Shown in pieces: positions 6,859-15,293 of a DNA stretch of 64,000 nucleotides. Source of the stretch: Paenibacillus faecis (GTDB taxonomy: Bacteria; Bacillota; Bacilli; Paenibacillales; Paenibacillaceae); assembly GCF_008084145.1 (NCBI RefSeq), contig NZ_VSDO01000002.1:868001-932000 (forward strand), written 5' to 3'. Below the pieces are notes generated by a model that was given only the letters and a program-made list of their open reading frames with translations, made no database searches and was not told where the DNA came from. Within the stretch, counting starts at the first letter, position 1; each line of letters starts with the position of its first letter. The position numbers were made by a program, and so were the translations under genes.

Positions 6859-8785
6859 TCATGTATTAAGAAAGAAACGCACTTATGCGGCCTATTTTTT
6901 GAGCAGTACGTTTTCCGTAATGGTCTTTTTCGTGTGCGCCGTATTCCTGTTCCATCCGGAGCTGCGGGACCGGGTAGCCTGGCAGTCGGCGCTGCTTGTG
7001 CTCGGTCAGGCGGAAGCCATCATGTTCGTCTTCTGCTTCTTGTTTGTCCTTTATTCCGTCGGCTCATTTCTTCGTTCCCGGAAGCGGGAATTCGGGGTGC
7101 TGCTGCTGCACGGAATGACCGTAAAACAGCTCCGCAAGATGGTGTTCACGGAGAATATGCTGGTGGGCCTCGGCGCGCTTGGCGCGGGGATTTTGGGAGG
7201 TTTGCTGACGGCCAAGCTCTTCCTGATGGCAGGCGCAAATCTGCTGGGGATCGAAGAGCTGTCCTTCCATATTTCGCCCTGGAGCGTGCTCTTGACTTTG
7301 GCGGCGTTCCTGCTGCTGTTTCTGTCGATTTCCTCCTTTACGACGATGCTGCTCGGCTCGACCCGGCTGATCGATTTGTTTCAATCCGGCGCAAAAAGGG
7401 AAGGCCAGCCTCGGTTCTCCAAAGGGCTGTCCCTGTTGGCGGCCACGCTGCTCATCGCAAGCTATACCTTGGCCGTGACGGCATCGGCGTCGACCGTCAA
7501 GCTTCGCGTGGTCCCGGTGACCCTGATGACGATGCTCGGCACCTATTTGTTTTTCTCGCAAGCCGGTCTGGCCGTCATTCACCTATTAAAAAGAAACCTG
7601 GCGAGGTACTGGCACAGGACGAATCTGATTCTGATTTCAAATTTATCGTACCGGCTGAAAGAGAACGCCTGGATGTTTTTTCTCGTCGCGATGATCTCGA
7701 CGATCACGTTTTGCGCGGTCGGCGTATTCGCCTCCGTCAACCGGCTGTCCGCGGAGTTCGACCGGGACCACCCGGCCGAGATCGGCTATGTGGCCAAGCC
7801 GGGCAGCAACGTAAGCGCCGGGCATCTTCGTCAGATCCGGGAGGAGCTCGCGGCGCGAGGTCTCGCCTTTCACGAGGAGGAGACGGATTTGCTGCTTGCG
7901 GAGGTTGCCTCCACGACGCTGGCGGGGGCGCCGGATCAGTTGGCGCTGCTCTCTTTTTCCGATTATACCAAGCTGGTGGCCGCGGCGAGGATGACGACTC
8001 GGGAGGAGCCTCCGGACGCCGAGGGGGCTTTGGTGCTCATGAGCTCGCAGCGGGAAAAGCTGCTCTTGCAAGAACGGGAACCGGCAAGCTATACGCTCGG
8101 TGCGGGCGGAATACGGCTGGACGAAGAAGGGGTTACACAGCACGTGCCCATCTCCGATTATTTAACACCGGAGCTCGGGGATTTCCGGGGAGGGAATTTT
8201 TCCGGACTTGTCGTGAGCGATGCGACGTGGGAGAAGTTGGCCCCGAATTTCGGCCGGGCGGTTTACACGGCGTTTTATACGGACGCCGGTTTGGAGGCCA
8301 CCGTCGATATCGCAAAGAATTTGACCGAAAACGGAAAGATGAAGTACGAAACCGGTCTGGATTACGCCATGGCGGTGAGCGGGACTTTGTTCGAGGTTCA
8401 ACGAACCACCTATGGAGCGCTGTTGTTCTTTGCGCTGCTGGTCGGTACCGTGTTTTTTATGTCGGCGGGGAGCTTCCTGTACTTCCGGTTATACAGCGAT
8501 CTGGACTACGACCGGCGTCAATATGCCGCGCTGACCAAGCTGGGCGTGACCCGCAGGGAAATGGAGCGGATCGTAACCGCTCAACTGGGGTTGATGTTCT
8601 TTTTGCCGGTGGGAGTGGCGCTCGTTCACAGTATCTTCGCGTTCATCGCGCTGCAAAGTTATCTGTTTATCCCGATCGCTTGGGAGGCTTGCTTGATCCT
8701 GTTCAGCTTTTGTTTTGTGCAGGGGATGTATTTTTATTTCATTCGCGCGCGATATTTGCGGAATTTGCAAAAAGGTTATCTATAA
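6833..8785 (+). CDS. bceB: ABC transporter permease, BceB-like, with inferred ATC start
   Basis: 650 codons. The only AUG-like start that other callers would find is a TTG at 6899 without a ribosome site; it would cut off TFRQLAFNHVLRKKRTYAAY, the conserved N terminus of this family. The frame is open upstream and GGGAGGGG (6819-6826) sits six bases before an ATC codon at 6833. Predicted layout: one N-terminal helix, FtsX-like helix groups, a large outside domain of about 200 residues (~300-510) and three C-terminal helices. This large loop distinguishes Bce permeases and contacts the lipid-linked target. It is followed 18 bases later by the dedA-type gene. Confidence 0.9.
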   Translation: MTFRQLAFNHVLRKKRTYAAYFLSSTFSVMVFFVCAVFLFHPELRDRVAWQSALLVLGQAEAIMFVFCFLFVLYSVGSFLRSRKREFGVLLLHGMTVKQLRKMVFTENMLVGLGALGAGILGGLLTAKLFLMAGANLLGIEELSFHISPWSVLLTLAAFLLLFLSISSFTTMLLGSTRLIDLFQSGAKREGQPRFSKGLSLLAATLLIASYTLAVTASASTVKLRVVPVTLMTMLGTYLFFSQAGLAVIHLLKRNLARYWHRTNLILISNLSYRLKENAWMFFLVAMISTITFCAVGVFASVNRLSAEFDRDHPAEIGYVAKPGSNVSAGHLRQIREELAARGLAFHEEETDLLLAEVASTTLAGAPDQLALLSFSDYTKLVAAARMTTREEPPDAEGALVLMSSQREKLLLQEREPASYTLGAGGIRLDEEGVTQHVPISDYLTPELGDFRGGNFSGLVVSDATWEKLAPNFGRAVYTAFYTDAGLEATVDIAKNLTENGKMKYETGLDYAMAVSGTLFEVQRTTYGALLFFALLVGTVFFMSAGSFLYFRLYSDLDYDRRQYAALTKLGVTRREMERIVTAQLGLMFFLPVGVALVHSIFAFIALQSYLFIPIAWEACLILFSFCFVQGMYFYFIRARYLRNLQKGYL

Positions 8786-8803
8786 TCGATATGGAGGTAT
8801 CTC

Positions 8804-9412
8804 GTGGAAAATTGGATTACGAATATAATGGAGCAATTCGGCTATGCCGGCATCTTGCTGCTGATCGCGCTGGAAAATGTGTTTCCGCCGATTCCGTCGG
8901 AGGTGATTCTCACCTTCGGGGGCTTTATGACGACATACACCAGTCTGACGGTCGTGGGGGTCATTATCGCGGCTACGGTAGGCTCGGTGCTCGGCGCGGT
9001 CATTTTGTACGGGATCGGCTATTTGATCAATGTCGATAAACTGGAAGGCTGGGTGGACCGGTACGGGAAATTTTTGCGCCTGAAAAAAGAAGATATCCGT
9101 AGGGCAGACGCTTGGTTCGACAAATACGGCTATTGGACGGTGCTGTTTTGCCGGATGATTCCGTTGATCCGGAGTCTGATTTCCATTCCCGCGGGGATGT
9201 CCAAAATGAAGTTCGGTCTATTCCTCTTGTTTACGACGATCGGTACCTTGATCTGGAACGTCATTCTGGTCTCCGTAGGCGCCGCGGTGGGCGGGTCCTG
9301 GGAGAAAATCGTCGAGTTTATGGACGTTTACTCCAACATCGCTTACGCTTTGATCGCGGTTATTGGGATCGGCGGCGTATTTTGGTTTCTGCGGACAAGA
9401 AAAAAGGGCTGA
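8804..9412 (+). CDS. DedA-family membrane protein (possible undecaprenyl-phosphate flippase)
   Basis: 202 residues, GTG start seven bases after GGAGGT. The N terminus (GYAGILLLIALENVFPPIPSE) and the conserved FCRMIPLIRSLISIPAG segment (~residue 116) with proline and paired arginines are DedA hallmarks, as are re-entrant and C-terminal helices. Some DedA proteins, including UptA of B. subtilis, are reported to return undecaprenyl phosphate to the inner leaflet. That is established for relatives and inferred here. The gene is only 18 bases after the BceB-like gene and 78 before uppP, with no terminator in either gap. Confidence 0.88.
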   Translation: MENWITNIMEQFGYAGILLLIALENVFPPIPSEVILTFGGFMTTYTSLTVVGVIIAATVGSVLGAVILYGIGYLINVDKLEGWVDRYGKFLRLKKEDIRRADAWFDKYGYWTVLFCRMIPLIRSLISIPAGMSKMKFGLFLLFTTIGTLIWNVILVSVGAAVGGSWEKIVEFMDVYSNIAYALIAVIGIGGVFWFLRTRKKG

Positions 9413-9490
9413 TCCGAAAAGGCGGCGTTTACTGCCGTACTCCACAATAGACAAAAAGCGGCGTTACGCTGATGAGAAGAGAGGTTTCGC

Positions 9491-10357
9491 ATGGAATTTA
9501 TCGATTTGATTAAAGCGGTAGTTCTCGGCTTGGTCGAGGGGTTGACGGAATTTGCCCCCGTTTCTTCGACGGGACATATGATCATCGTGGATGATATGTG
9601 GTTGAAGACTGAGCAGTTGCTGCATTCCAAATATGTGGCCAACACGTTTAAAGTCGTCGTCCAGTTAGGCTCCATTCTGGCGGTGCTTGTCGTCTTCCGG
9701 GAGCGGTTTATGGATCTGCTGGGCATTTCCCGAATGAAGCGGCGCGGGGAGGAAGGGGGCGGAGCTGCGGCTTCCCGTCATGGCGGGGAACCGCGGCTGA
9801 AGCTGGCCCAGGTACTGGTCGGCTTGGTCCCGGCGGGAATTCTCGGCGTTTTGCTGGAGGACTATGTCGATGAGTACTTGTTCTCCACCGCCACGGTATT
9901 GATCGGTCTGGTTATCGGAGCGCTGCTGATGATCGCGGCGGACCGCTTCGGACCGAAGCGGCCGGCCGTGGAGTCCGTCGACCAGATCACCTACAGGCAG
10001 GCGTTTACGATCGGCTTGTTTCAATGCCTTTCGATCTGGCCGGGATTCTCCCGGTCGGGCTCGACGATTTCCGGAGGGGTTCTGCTGGGACTGAGCCATC
10101 GGGCGGCGGCCGATTTTACGTTTATTATGGCCGTGCCGATCATGGCGGGGGCCAGCGGGCTGTCCCTGCTGAAAAATTGGGAGTATTTCACGATGGACGC
10201 ACTCCCGTTCTTTATCGCCGGCTTTATAAGCGCTTTTGTGTTCGCGCTGTTGTCGATCCGCTTTTTCCTCAAGCTGATCAACCGAATCCGGCTTGTCCCG
10301 TTTGCGGTTTACCGTTTGGTATTGGCCGCGGTTATCGGGGCGCTGTATTTCTGGTAA
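9491..10357 (+). CDS. uppP: Undecaprenyl-diphosphatase (bacitracin resistance)
   Basis: 288 residues. Removes one phosphate from undecaprenyl diphosphate to regenerate the carrier used for peptidoglycan synthesis. Both signature segments are present: LGLVEGLTEFAPVSSTGHM (residues ~12-30, with the acidic pair and serines) and the SRSGSTISGG loop near 187. About eight membrane helices are predicted, with a basic insertion MKRRGEEGGGAAASRHGG near residue 82. Start ATG follows GAAGAGAGG. With the Bce-type transporter and DedA gene it makes a lipid-carrier-cycle cluster. Confidence 0.95.
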   Translation: MEFIDLIKAVVLGLVEGLTEFAPVSSTGHMIIVDDMWLKTEQLLHSKYVANTFKVVVQLGSILAVLVVFRERFMDLLGISRMKRRGEEGGGAAASRHGGEPRLKLAQVLVGLVPAGILGVLLEDYVDEYLFSTATVLIGLVIGALLMIAADRFGPKRPAVESVDQITYRQAFTIGLFQCLSIWPGFSRSGSTISGGVLLGLSHRAAADFTFIMAVPIMAGASGLSLLKNWEYFTMDALPFFIAGFISAFVFALLSIRFFLKLINRIRLVPFAVYRLVLAAVIGALYFW

Positions 10358-10369
10358 GCATGCGAAAGA

Positions 10370-10397
10370 GCCGTCCGACGGGGTTCTGTCGGGCGGC
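10370..10397. other. Hairpin between convergent uppP and mtnB
   Basis: GCCGTCCGAC (10370-10379) pairs with GTCGGGCGGC (10388-10397), one wobble, eight-base loop. There is no T tract, so it is not a clear intrinsic terminator. The rest of the 227-base gap is GC-rich with no recognisable site. Confidence 0.4.
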
Positions 10398-10584
10398 AGC
10401 CCGCCGCTATGGCATCTTTGGGCCAGCGTTTCGCCGTGGGCGCCGCATCTTTCCGTGAAGTGTAATCCATGTCTAACCTCCTCAAAATATGCAAAATGAA
10501 TGAATCACAATGCAAGTTGAAGAACCCCCGCCCGCCGCGGCTGTCCAGAAACCGGGTGGGTGGGGGCATAGTAGCAAATCACAC

Positions 10585-11241
10585 TTAAGAGTGCGGGCGG
10601 GGAGGCAGAAGCAGGGAACGGTAAAGCACTTCGAAAATAAACTCGAAGGCCTCCAAATGGCGCTTGGCCTCAAAGGCGTTGGCTCCCCAGGCATAAATCC
10701 CGTGGTTGCGCAGCAGGATGCCGGGGATTTCCGGCTTGAGCGTACCGGGAATCAGCTTGGCGATCGAAGGAATATCCGCGTAATTCGGGAGAACAGGAAT
10801 CCGGATGGCGGCATTTTCCTCCCAAATGCCGAGACCTTTAATCAGTTCGATGCCTTGAGCCGGTACATATCCTTCGTCACCGTAATACTCGCTGATCAGG
10901 TTGTTGTATACGGTATGCACGTGGAAAATGGCGCCGCATCCCGTCATCCGGTAAATTTTGGCGTGAATCAGCGTTTCGGCGCTCGGCTTAAGCGCAGTCG
11001 TTTCGCAGGCTTCTCCGTTGGCGTCCACAAAAAGGAAATCCTCCGGAGTATGAACCGATTTATCCTTCCCGCTCGAAGTGACCGCAAAATGAAACCGGTC
11101 CGGCGTGAAGGCGCCGACCCGAACGGACAGATTGCCGCTCGTTCCGGGGAACCAGCCCCGGGCGGCAAATTGCTCTTTGATGTTCCGGAGCTCGCCCAGC
11201 GCCTTCTGTTTTTCCTCCAGGGAGATGTCTGAAAATGTCAT
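10585..11241 (-). CDS. mtnB: Methylthioribulose-1-phosphate dehydratase
   Basis: 218 residues, class II aldolase/adducin fold. Dehydrates 5-methylthioribulose-1-phosphate to 2,3-diketo-5-methylthiopentyl-1-phosphate in the methionine salvage pathway. Zinc ligands are visible in FHVHTVYNNL and LLRNHGIYAWG. NLSVR and TSSGKDKS near the N terminus are typical phosphate-binding segments. The start ATG directly follows the mtnX stop (TAAATG). It is the last gene of the proBAC-mtnWXB set; the dioxygenase gene mtnD, adjacent in B. subtilis, is not here. Confidence 0.92.
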   Translation of the reverse strand: MTFSDISLEEKQKALGELRNIKEQFAARGWFPGTSGNLSVRVGAFTPDRFHFAVTSSGKDKSVHTPEDFLFVDANGEACETTALKPSAETLIHAKIYRMTGCGAIFHVHTVYNNLISEYYGDEGYVPAQGIELIKGLGIWEENAAIRIPVLPNYADIPSIAKLIPGTLKPEIPGILLRNHGIYAWGANAFEAKRHLEAFEFIFEVLYRSLLLPPRPHS

Positions 11242-11913
11242 TTAATTCGCTCCTTCCCGCCTCATCAAGTCGGTCTTAATCTCCGTAAACGTTTCAAATG
11301 GGGTATGGGAAATACCCAGCTCGCGGCATTTCTCGGTCAGTTTGGACCGGGAGTATACCCGGTCCGCCAGCTTGGCGCCCTCGAAATCGGTCAAGCTGTC
11401 CCCGATCAGAATCCGCTCATACTGCTCCGGCGGATACCGGCGCATGACCGCGGCCTTGCACATGCCGCAATCGTTCGTGCAGTGCTCGTCGCAAGGGTGG
11501 GGCCATAAGATAGCGATATTCTCCCCGGTAAAGTCCGCGGAATTGCAAAAAATATGATCCTGCGGAATATCGAAGGGGGCGAGCAGCGGCTCAAGAAAAA
11601 AATCAATGCCCCCGCTCGTCACGTAAAAAGGAATCGACCGCTGCTTCAAGTAGGCGAGAAATTCCCGGAAGCCCTCGCGGATGCCGGCTTGTCCGACGAC
11701 GAACGCGGTGATCTCCTCCCGCATCGAAGCCGGGAAGAGGGCGAACATCGCCCCGACGCCTTCCCGGATCGAAATTTCATGGGAGAGGATACGCTGCATA
11801 ATCGGCTCGTATCCTTCCGGTTCGAAATGCCGCATGATCGCTACGATATTGTCGCTATTGGTAATCGTCCCGTCGAAATCGCAGAAGACGACGGGCTGTT
11901 TGCCGCGGTTCAT
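11242..11913 (-). CDS. mtnX: 2-hydroxy-3-keto-5-methylthiopentenyl-1-phosphate phosphatase
   Basis: 223 residues of a HAD-family phosphatase. The nucleophile motif is VFCDFDGTITNSDN near residue 10; the third motif IGDSLTDFEGAKLAD lies near 150, and a cysteine/histidine patch (CDEHCTNDCGMCK) sits between them. The ATG chosen is six bases after GGGGAGG and overlaps the mtnW stop as ATGA. The product acts after MtnW to give the acireductone. Position between mtnW and mtnB matches the order known from Bacillus. Confidence 0.92.
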   Translation of the reverse strand: MNRGKQPVVFCDFDGTITNSDNIVAIMRHFEPEGYEPIMQRILSHEISIREGVGAMFALFPASMREEITAFVVGQAGIREGFREFLAYLKQRSIPFYVTSGGIDFFLEPLLAPFDIPQDHIFCNSADFTGENIAILWPHPCDEHCTNDCGMCKAAVMRRYPPEQYERILIGDSLTDFEGAKLADRVYSRSKLTEKCRELGISHTPFETFTEIKTDLMRREGAN

Positions 11914-13130
11914 CGCTGCCCTCCCCAAAGGTCAAGGGCAGCTTTCAATTCGGGCAGGCTCGCCGACGCCTGCTCCAGGGAGACGCCGTTCATCGCGGCG
12001 TCAATCGCCTGCAGGAAGGCGCGGCCGCCGGCGCTCGCGCCGCCCGGATGCCCGTGAATGCCGCCGCCGGCATTCACGACCACATCGGTGCCGAAGTCGT
12101 CCAGAATCCGGGGTACCAGCCCCGGATGGATGCCGGCCGACGGCACCGGGAAGCTGGCGCGCTGCGGCAGCCCCTCGGCGGTGAGCTCGCGGCGGATCGC
12201 CAGGTTCTCCTCCCTCGGCATAACGACCGAGCCGTAAGGCGAAGGGAACAGCACGAGGTCGGCCCCGGCGATCCGCATCAGCTTGCCGAGCAGCAGGGAA
12301 GCGGCGATGCCGTAATGCGGCGACGGATACAACGCTCCGGCGAGCGAAGGGTGGGCCGCAATCGGTACGGTGATGTCCGGGTCGGAGCTCAGCTCGTGCA
12401 GGACATCAAAGCCGTATGGCAGCACGCTGAACAAGAGGGCGGACGCCCCGGCATCGATGGCGCGCAGCGCTTGCTCTTTCAGTTTCGAAGTCGGCCCCGT
12501 GAGATTCGTCGCGTAGAGCAGCTTTTTGCCCGTCACGCGCTCGGCCTCTTCCGCGGCTTCGCGGCAAACGCGCACGCGCTGATCGATCGGTGTCAGCGGG
12601 TTCTCAAACAGGATCTCGTCATCCTTGATCAAGTCGACGCCGCCGAGCGCCTGGGCCAGAAATTGTTCCTTGAGGCCGTTCAGATCGTAACCGACGACCG
12701 ATTTGAAGATGCTCATCAAGAGCGGACGACCCTTGACGCCCAGCAGATCCCTTACGCCGTCCAGACCGAATTTCGGGCCGGGAAAGGCGCTGAGAAACGA
12801 ATCCGAAAATTCCAGGTCCAGCAGTTTGATTTTGCCGTCCATCGATATTTTGCCGAACACGGTGATCAGCAGAGCGGGTAGATCGCGGGTAAAATTGACG
12901 TCGGGATATGAAATCGACACGTCCGCGTAACGTTCGGTTTCGGACCCGGTTTCCGGCTCGTGGACCTGGATTCGTTCCACCCGGCCCAAGTGACGGCGCA
13001 TTTCCTCCTGCTTGATTTGGGGCAGCTCGGTCCAGGTTCCGACCGTCATGCCGATGGCGATGGACTGGGCCTTGCGCTCGAAATCGGCTTTGGGATCATA
13101 AATCCGGTAAGTTGCAGTACAATAACTCAC
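11910..13130 (-). CDS. mtnW: 2,3-diketo-5-methylthiopentyl-1-phosphate enolase (RuBisCO-like)
   Basis: 406 residues, a RuBisCO-like protein of the methionine salvage type. The carbamylated-lysine and magnesium region GGVDLIKDDE (~residue 173) is intact. FPSPYGSV, VPSAGIHPG and NAGGGIHGHPGGA form the phosphate-binding loops. It lacks the loop-6 features needed for carbon fixation, as expected for an enolase. The GTG start overlaps the proC stop (GTGA), so translation is coupled to a proline gene. Confidence 0.94.
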   Translation of the reverse strand: MSYCTATYRIYDPKADFERKAQSIAIGMTVGTWTELPQIKQEEMRRHLGRVERIQVHEPETGSETERYADVSISYPDVNFTRDLPALLITVFGKISMDGKIKLLDLEFSDSFLSAFPGPKFGLDGVRDLLGVKGRPLLMSIFKSVVGYDLNGLKEQFLAQALGGVDLIKDDEILFENPLTPIDQRVRVCREAAEEAERVTGKKLLYATNLTGPTSKLKEQALRAIDAGASALLFSVLPYGFDVLHELSSDPDITVPIAAHPSLAGALYPSPHYGIAASLLLGKLMRIAGADLVLFPSPYGSVVMPREENLAIRRELTAEGLPQRASFPVPSAGIHPGLVPRILDDFGTDVVVNAGGGIHGHPGGASAGGRAFLQAIDAAMNGVSLEQASASLPELKAALDLWGGQR

Positions 13131-13987
13131 GATAATGCCTCCTTTACCGCCTCGCCCATTTCGCGAGAGCGTTCCGCACAGCGGTGAACGGCCGCTTTGA
13201 CGGCCGCCTCAAAACCACGGTCGGCCAAAACCTCCAGTGCGGCCTGGGTCGATCCGTTGGGCGAAGTGATGTCTTTACGCAGTTTTTCCGGTGCTTCGCC
13301 GGTTTCCTTCATCATTACCGCCGCGCCCAGCACGGTTTGCACCGTCAGCTCGCGGGCCTGCTCGGGCGTGAGTCCGCCTTCGATGCCGGCGGCGATCATC
13401 GCTTCCATCATGTAGTAGAAATAAGCGGGGCCGCTGCCGGAAATTCCGGTCAAAATGTCCATTCTCTCCTCGGGGATCACCTGGACGGTACCGACCGCTT
13501 CAAACATCGAGAGCACCTGGCGACGCTGCTCTTCGGAGGTCTCGGCGGAGAAGGAGATGCCGGCGGCGCCTTGACCGATCGAGCTCGACGTATTCGGCAT
13601 CGTTCTCGCCACCGGCGCGTTGACGCCCAGCAGCCCCTGAATCGTGGCGATGGACAGGCCGGCGATCACGGAGATGATGAGCTGGCCATCACGCCATTTC
13701 GGGCCCAGTGCTTTCAAGGCCTCGCCGGCATCCTTCGGCTTCATGGCCAGGACGATGACGGACGCTTCGTTCAAGTATTTCGCGGTTTTCTCTTCGCCGT
13801 TTCCGGTAACTACGCCGTACTGTTCCTCCAGGTATGCCAGCCGTTCGGCGCTGGTCCGGTTCAGCATGACGATCTGTTCCGGTGCGGCTACCTGTTTATG
13901 AATCAAGCCGCGGACGATCGCTTCGGCCATGGAACCGGCGCCGTAAAAACAGATAGCCGGTCTGCTAGCGTTGGATTCGTTTAGCAT
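13127..13987 (-). CDS. proC: Pyrroline-5-carboxylate reductase
   Basis: 286 residues. Reduces pyrroline-5-carboxylate to L-proline with NAD(P)H. N-terminal Rossmann motif is FYGAGSMAEAIVRGLI; MPNTSSSIGQGAAGI and the C-terminal signature GISGSGPAYFYYMMEAM, DITSPNGSTQAALEVL are present. Starts 28 bases after proA and overlaps mtnW by GTGA. It is the third gene of proBAC. Confidence 0.95.
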   Translation of the reverse strand: MLNESNASRPAICFYGAGSMAEAIVRGLIHKQVAAPEQIVMLNRTSAERLAYLEEQYGVVTGNGEEKTAKYLNEASVIVLAMKPKDAGEALKALGPKWRDGQLIISVIAGLSIATIQGLLGVNAPVARTMPNTSSSIGQGAAGISFSAETSEEQRRQVLSMFEAVGTVQVIPEERMDILTGISGSGPAYFYYMMEAMIAAGIEGGLTPEQARELTVQTVLGAAVMMKETGEAPEKLRKDITSPNGSTQAALEVLADRGFEAAVKAAVHRCAERSREMGEAVKEALS

Positions 13988-14015
13988 GGATTTTCGCCTC
14001 CTCTAGAGCTGCTTT

Positions 14016-15263
14016 TTACTTCCGGATTTGTCCGTTTCCGTGGATGATATATTTGCTGGAAGTCAGTGCGGGCAATCCCATCGGACCGCGGGCATGCAGT
14101 TTTTGCGTGCTGATTCCGATTTCCGCGCCGAACCCGAATTCAAATCCGTCCGTAAAGCGAGTCGATGCGTTATGATACACGGCCGCGGCATCGACTTCCT
14201 GCTGGAAGCGGGCGGCGTTCCCGCCGTTTTCCGTTACGATACACTCGGAATGCTTTGTGCCGAAGCGGGCGATATGGGCAAGAGCCTCGTCCAGATCGTC
14301 CACGATTTTCACATTCAAAATATAGTCATTGTACTCGGTCGCATAGTCTTCCTCGGTGGCCGGATTGGCCCAAGCGACGAGTTTGCGGGTAGTTTCGCAG
14401 CCACGCAGTTCCACGCCCGCCTCCCGGAATTTTTCCGCAAGATCGGCCAAATGGCGATTTGCGTAGGAGCGGTGGACCAGCAGCGTTTCCATCGAGTTGC
14501 AAACGGAGGGGCGCTGCACCTTGGCGTTTAAGGCGATCTCTTCCGCCATGGCCGGATCGGCCGTTTCATCCAGAAACGTGTGGCAGATCCCTGCGCCCGT
14601 TTCGATCACCGGCACGGTGGCATTTTGCACAACGGTTTGGATCAACGAGCTGCCCCCCCGGGGGATTACCACATCCAGCAACCCGTTTAATTTCAACATC
14701 TCGTCCACGGAGGAACGGTTCGGATCTTCGATCAACTGAACGGCGTCCTTCGGGACGGTCGTTTGCTCAAGCGTCCGGTGGATGATTTCGACGATTTTCC
14801 GGTTGGAGGAGAGGGCGGAGGAGCCTCCGCGCAGGACGACGGCATTGCCGGTTTTCAGGCAAAGGCCGACGGCATCCACCGTGACGTTGGGACGGGCTTC
14901 GTAAATGATGCCGATGACGCCGAGGGGAACACGCTGTTGAACGATATGCAACCCGTTCGGCCGATCGATCGTAGCGAGTACATCGCCAACGGGATCGGGG
15001 AGTTCCACGATTTGGCGCAGCCCTTCCGCGATGCCGGCGATCCGGCTTTCGTTCAGGGCGAGGCGGTCGAGCAGCGATTCGGACGTGCCGTTTTGCCGGC
15101 CGCGTTCCAAATCCTCGCGATTCGCGGCGATGATCTCCGCGGCTTGTTCCTCAAGGGCCTTGGCCGCGGCGAGCAGGGCCTCGTTTTTGGCCTCCGTTCC
15201 GAGCCCGCCCAGGATGGCTGCCGTTTTGCCGGCTAATACCGCTTTTTCTCTTACTTCACTCAT
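14016..15263 (-). CDS. proA: Gamma-glutamyl phosphate reductase
   Basis: 415 residues. NADPH-dependent reduction of glutamyl-5-phosphate to glutamate-5-semialdehyde. The catalytic cysteine lies in VIETGAGICHTFLDE (~residue 256), and the segments IIYEARPNVTVDA and NASTRFTDGFEFGFGAEIGIST identify the family. Start is 30 bases after the proB stop with a GGAGGTTAA ribosome site. Product passes to spontaneous cyclisation and ProC. Confidence 0.95.
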   Translation of the reverse strand: MSEVREKAVLAGKTAAILGGLGTEAKNEALLAAAKALEEQAAEIIAANREDLERGRQNGTSESLLDRLALNESRIAGIAEGLRQIVELPDPVGDVLATIDRPNGLHIVQQRVPLGVIGIIYEARPNVTVDAVGLCLKTGNAVVLRGGSSALSSNRKIVEIIHRTLEQTTVPKDAVQLIEDPNRSSVDEMLKLNGLLDVVIPRGGSSLIQTVVQNATVPVIETGAGICHTFLDETADPAMAEEIALNAKVQRPSVCNSMETLLVHRSYANRHLADLAEKFREAGVELRGCETTRKLVAWANPATEEDYATEYNDYILNVKIVDDLDEALAHIARFGTKHSECIVTENGGNAARFQQEVDAAAVYHNASTRFTDGFEFGFGAEIGISTQKLHARGPMGLPALTSSKYIIHGNGQIRK

Positions 15264-15293
15264 GGTTTAACCTCCTTATGGATTCCAGTATAT

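Noticed and set aside
6934-9039. 701-residue frame overlapping the BceB-type permease
   Set aside because: It lies in another frame of a clear permease and dedA gene, is rich in Arg and Gly as expected for GC-rich shadow frames, and has no family motif or ribosome site.
10370-10397. Intrinsic terminator between uppP and mtnB
   Set aside because: Good stem but no T tract in either direction, so listed only as a hairpin.
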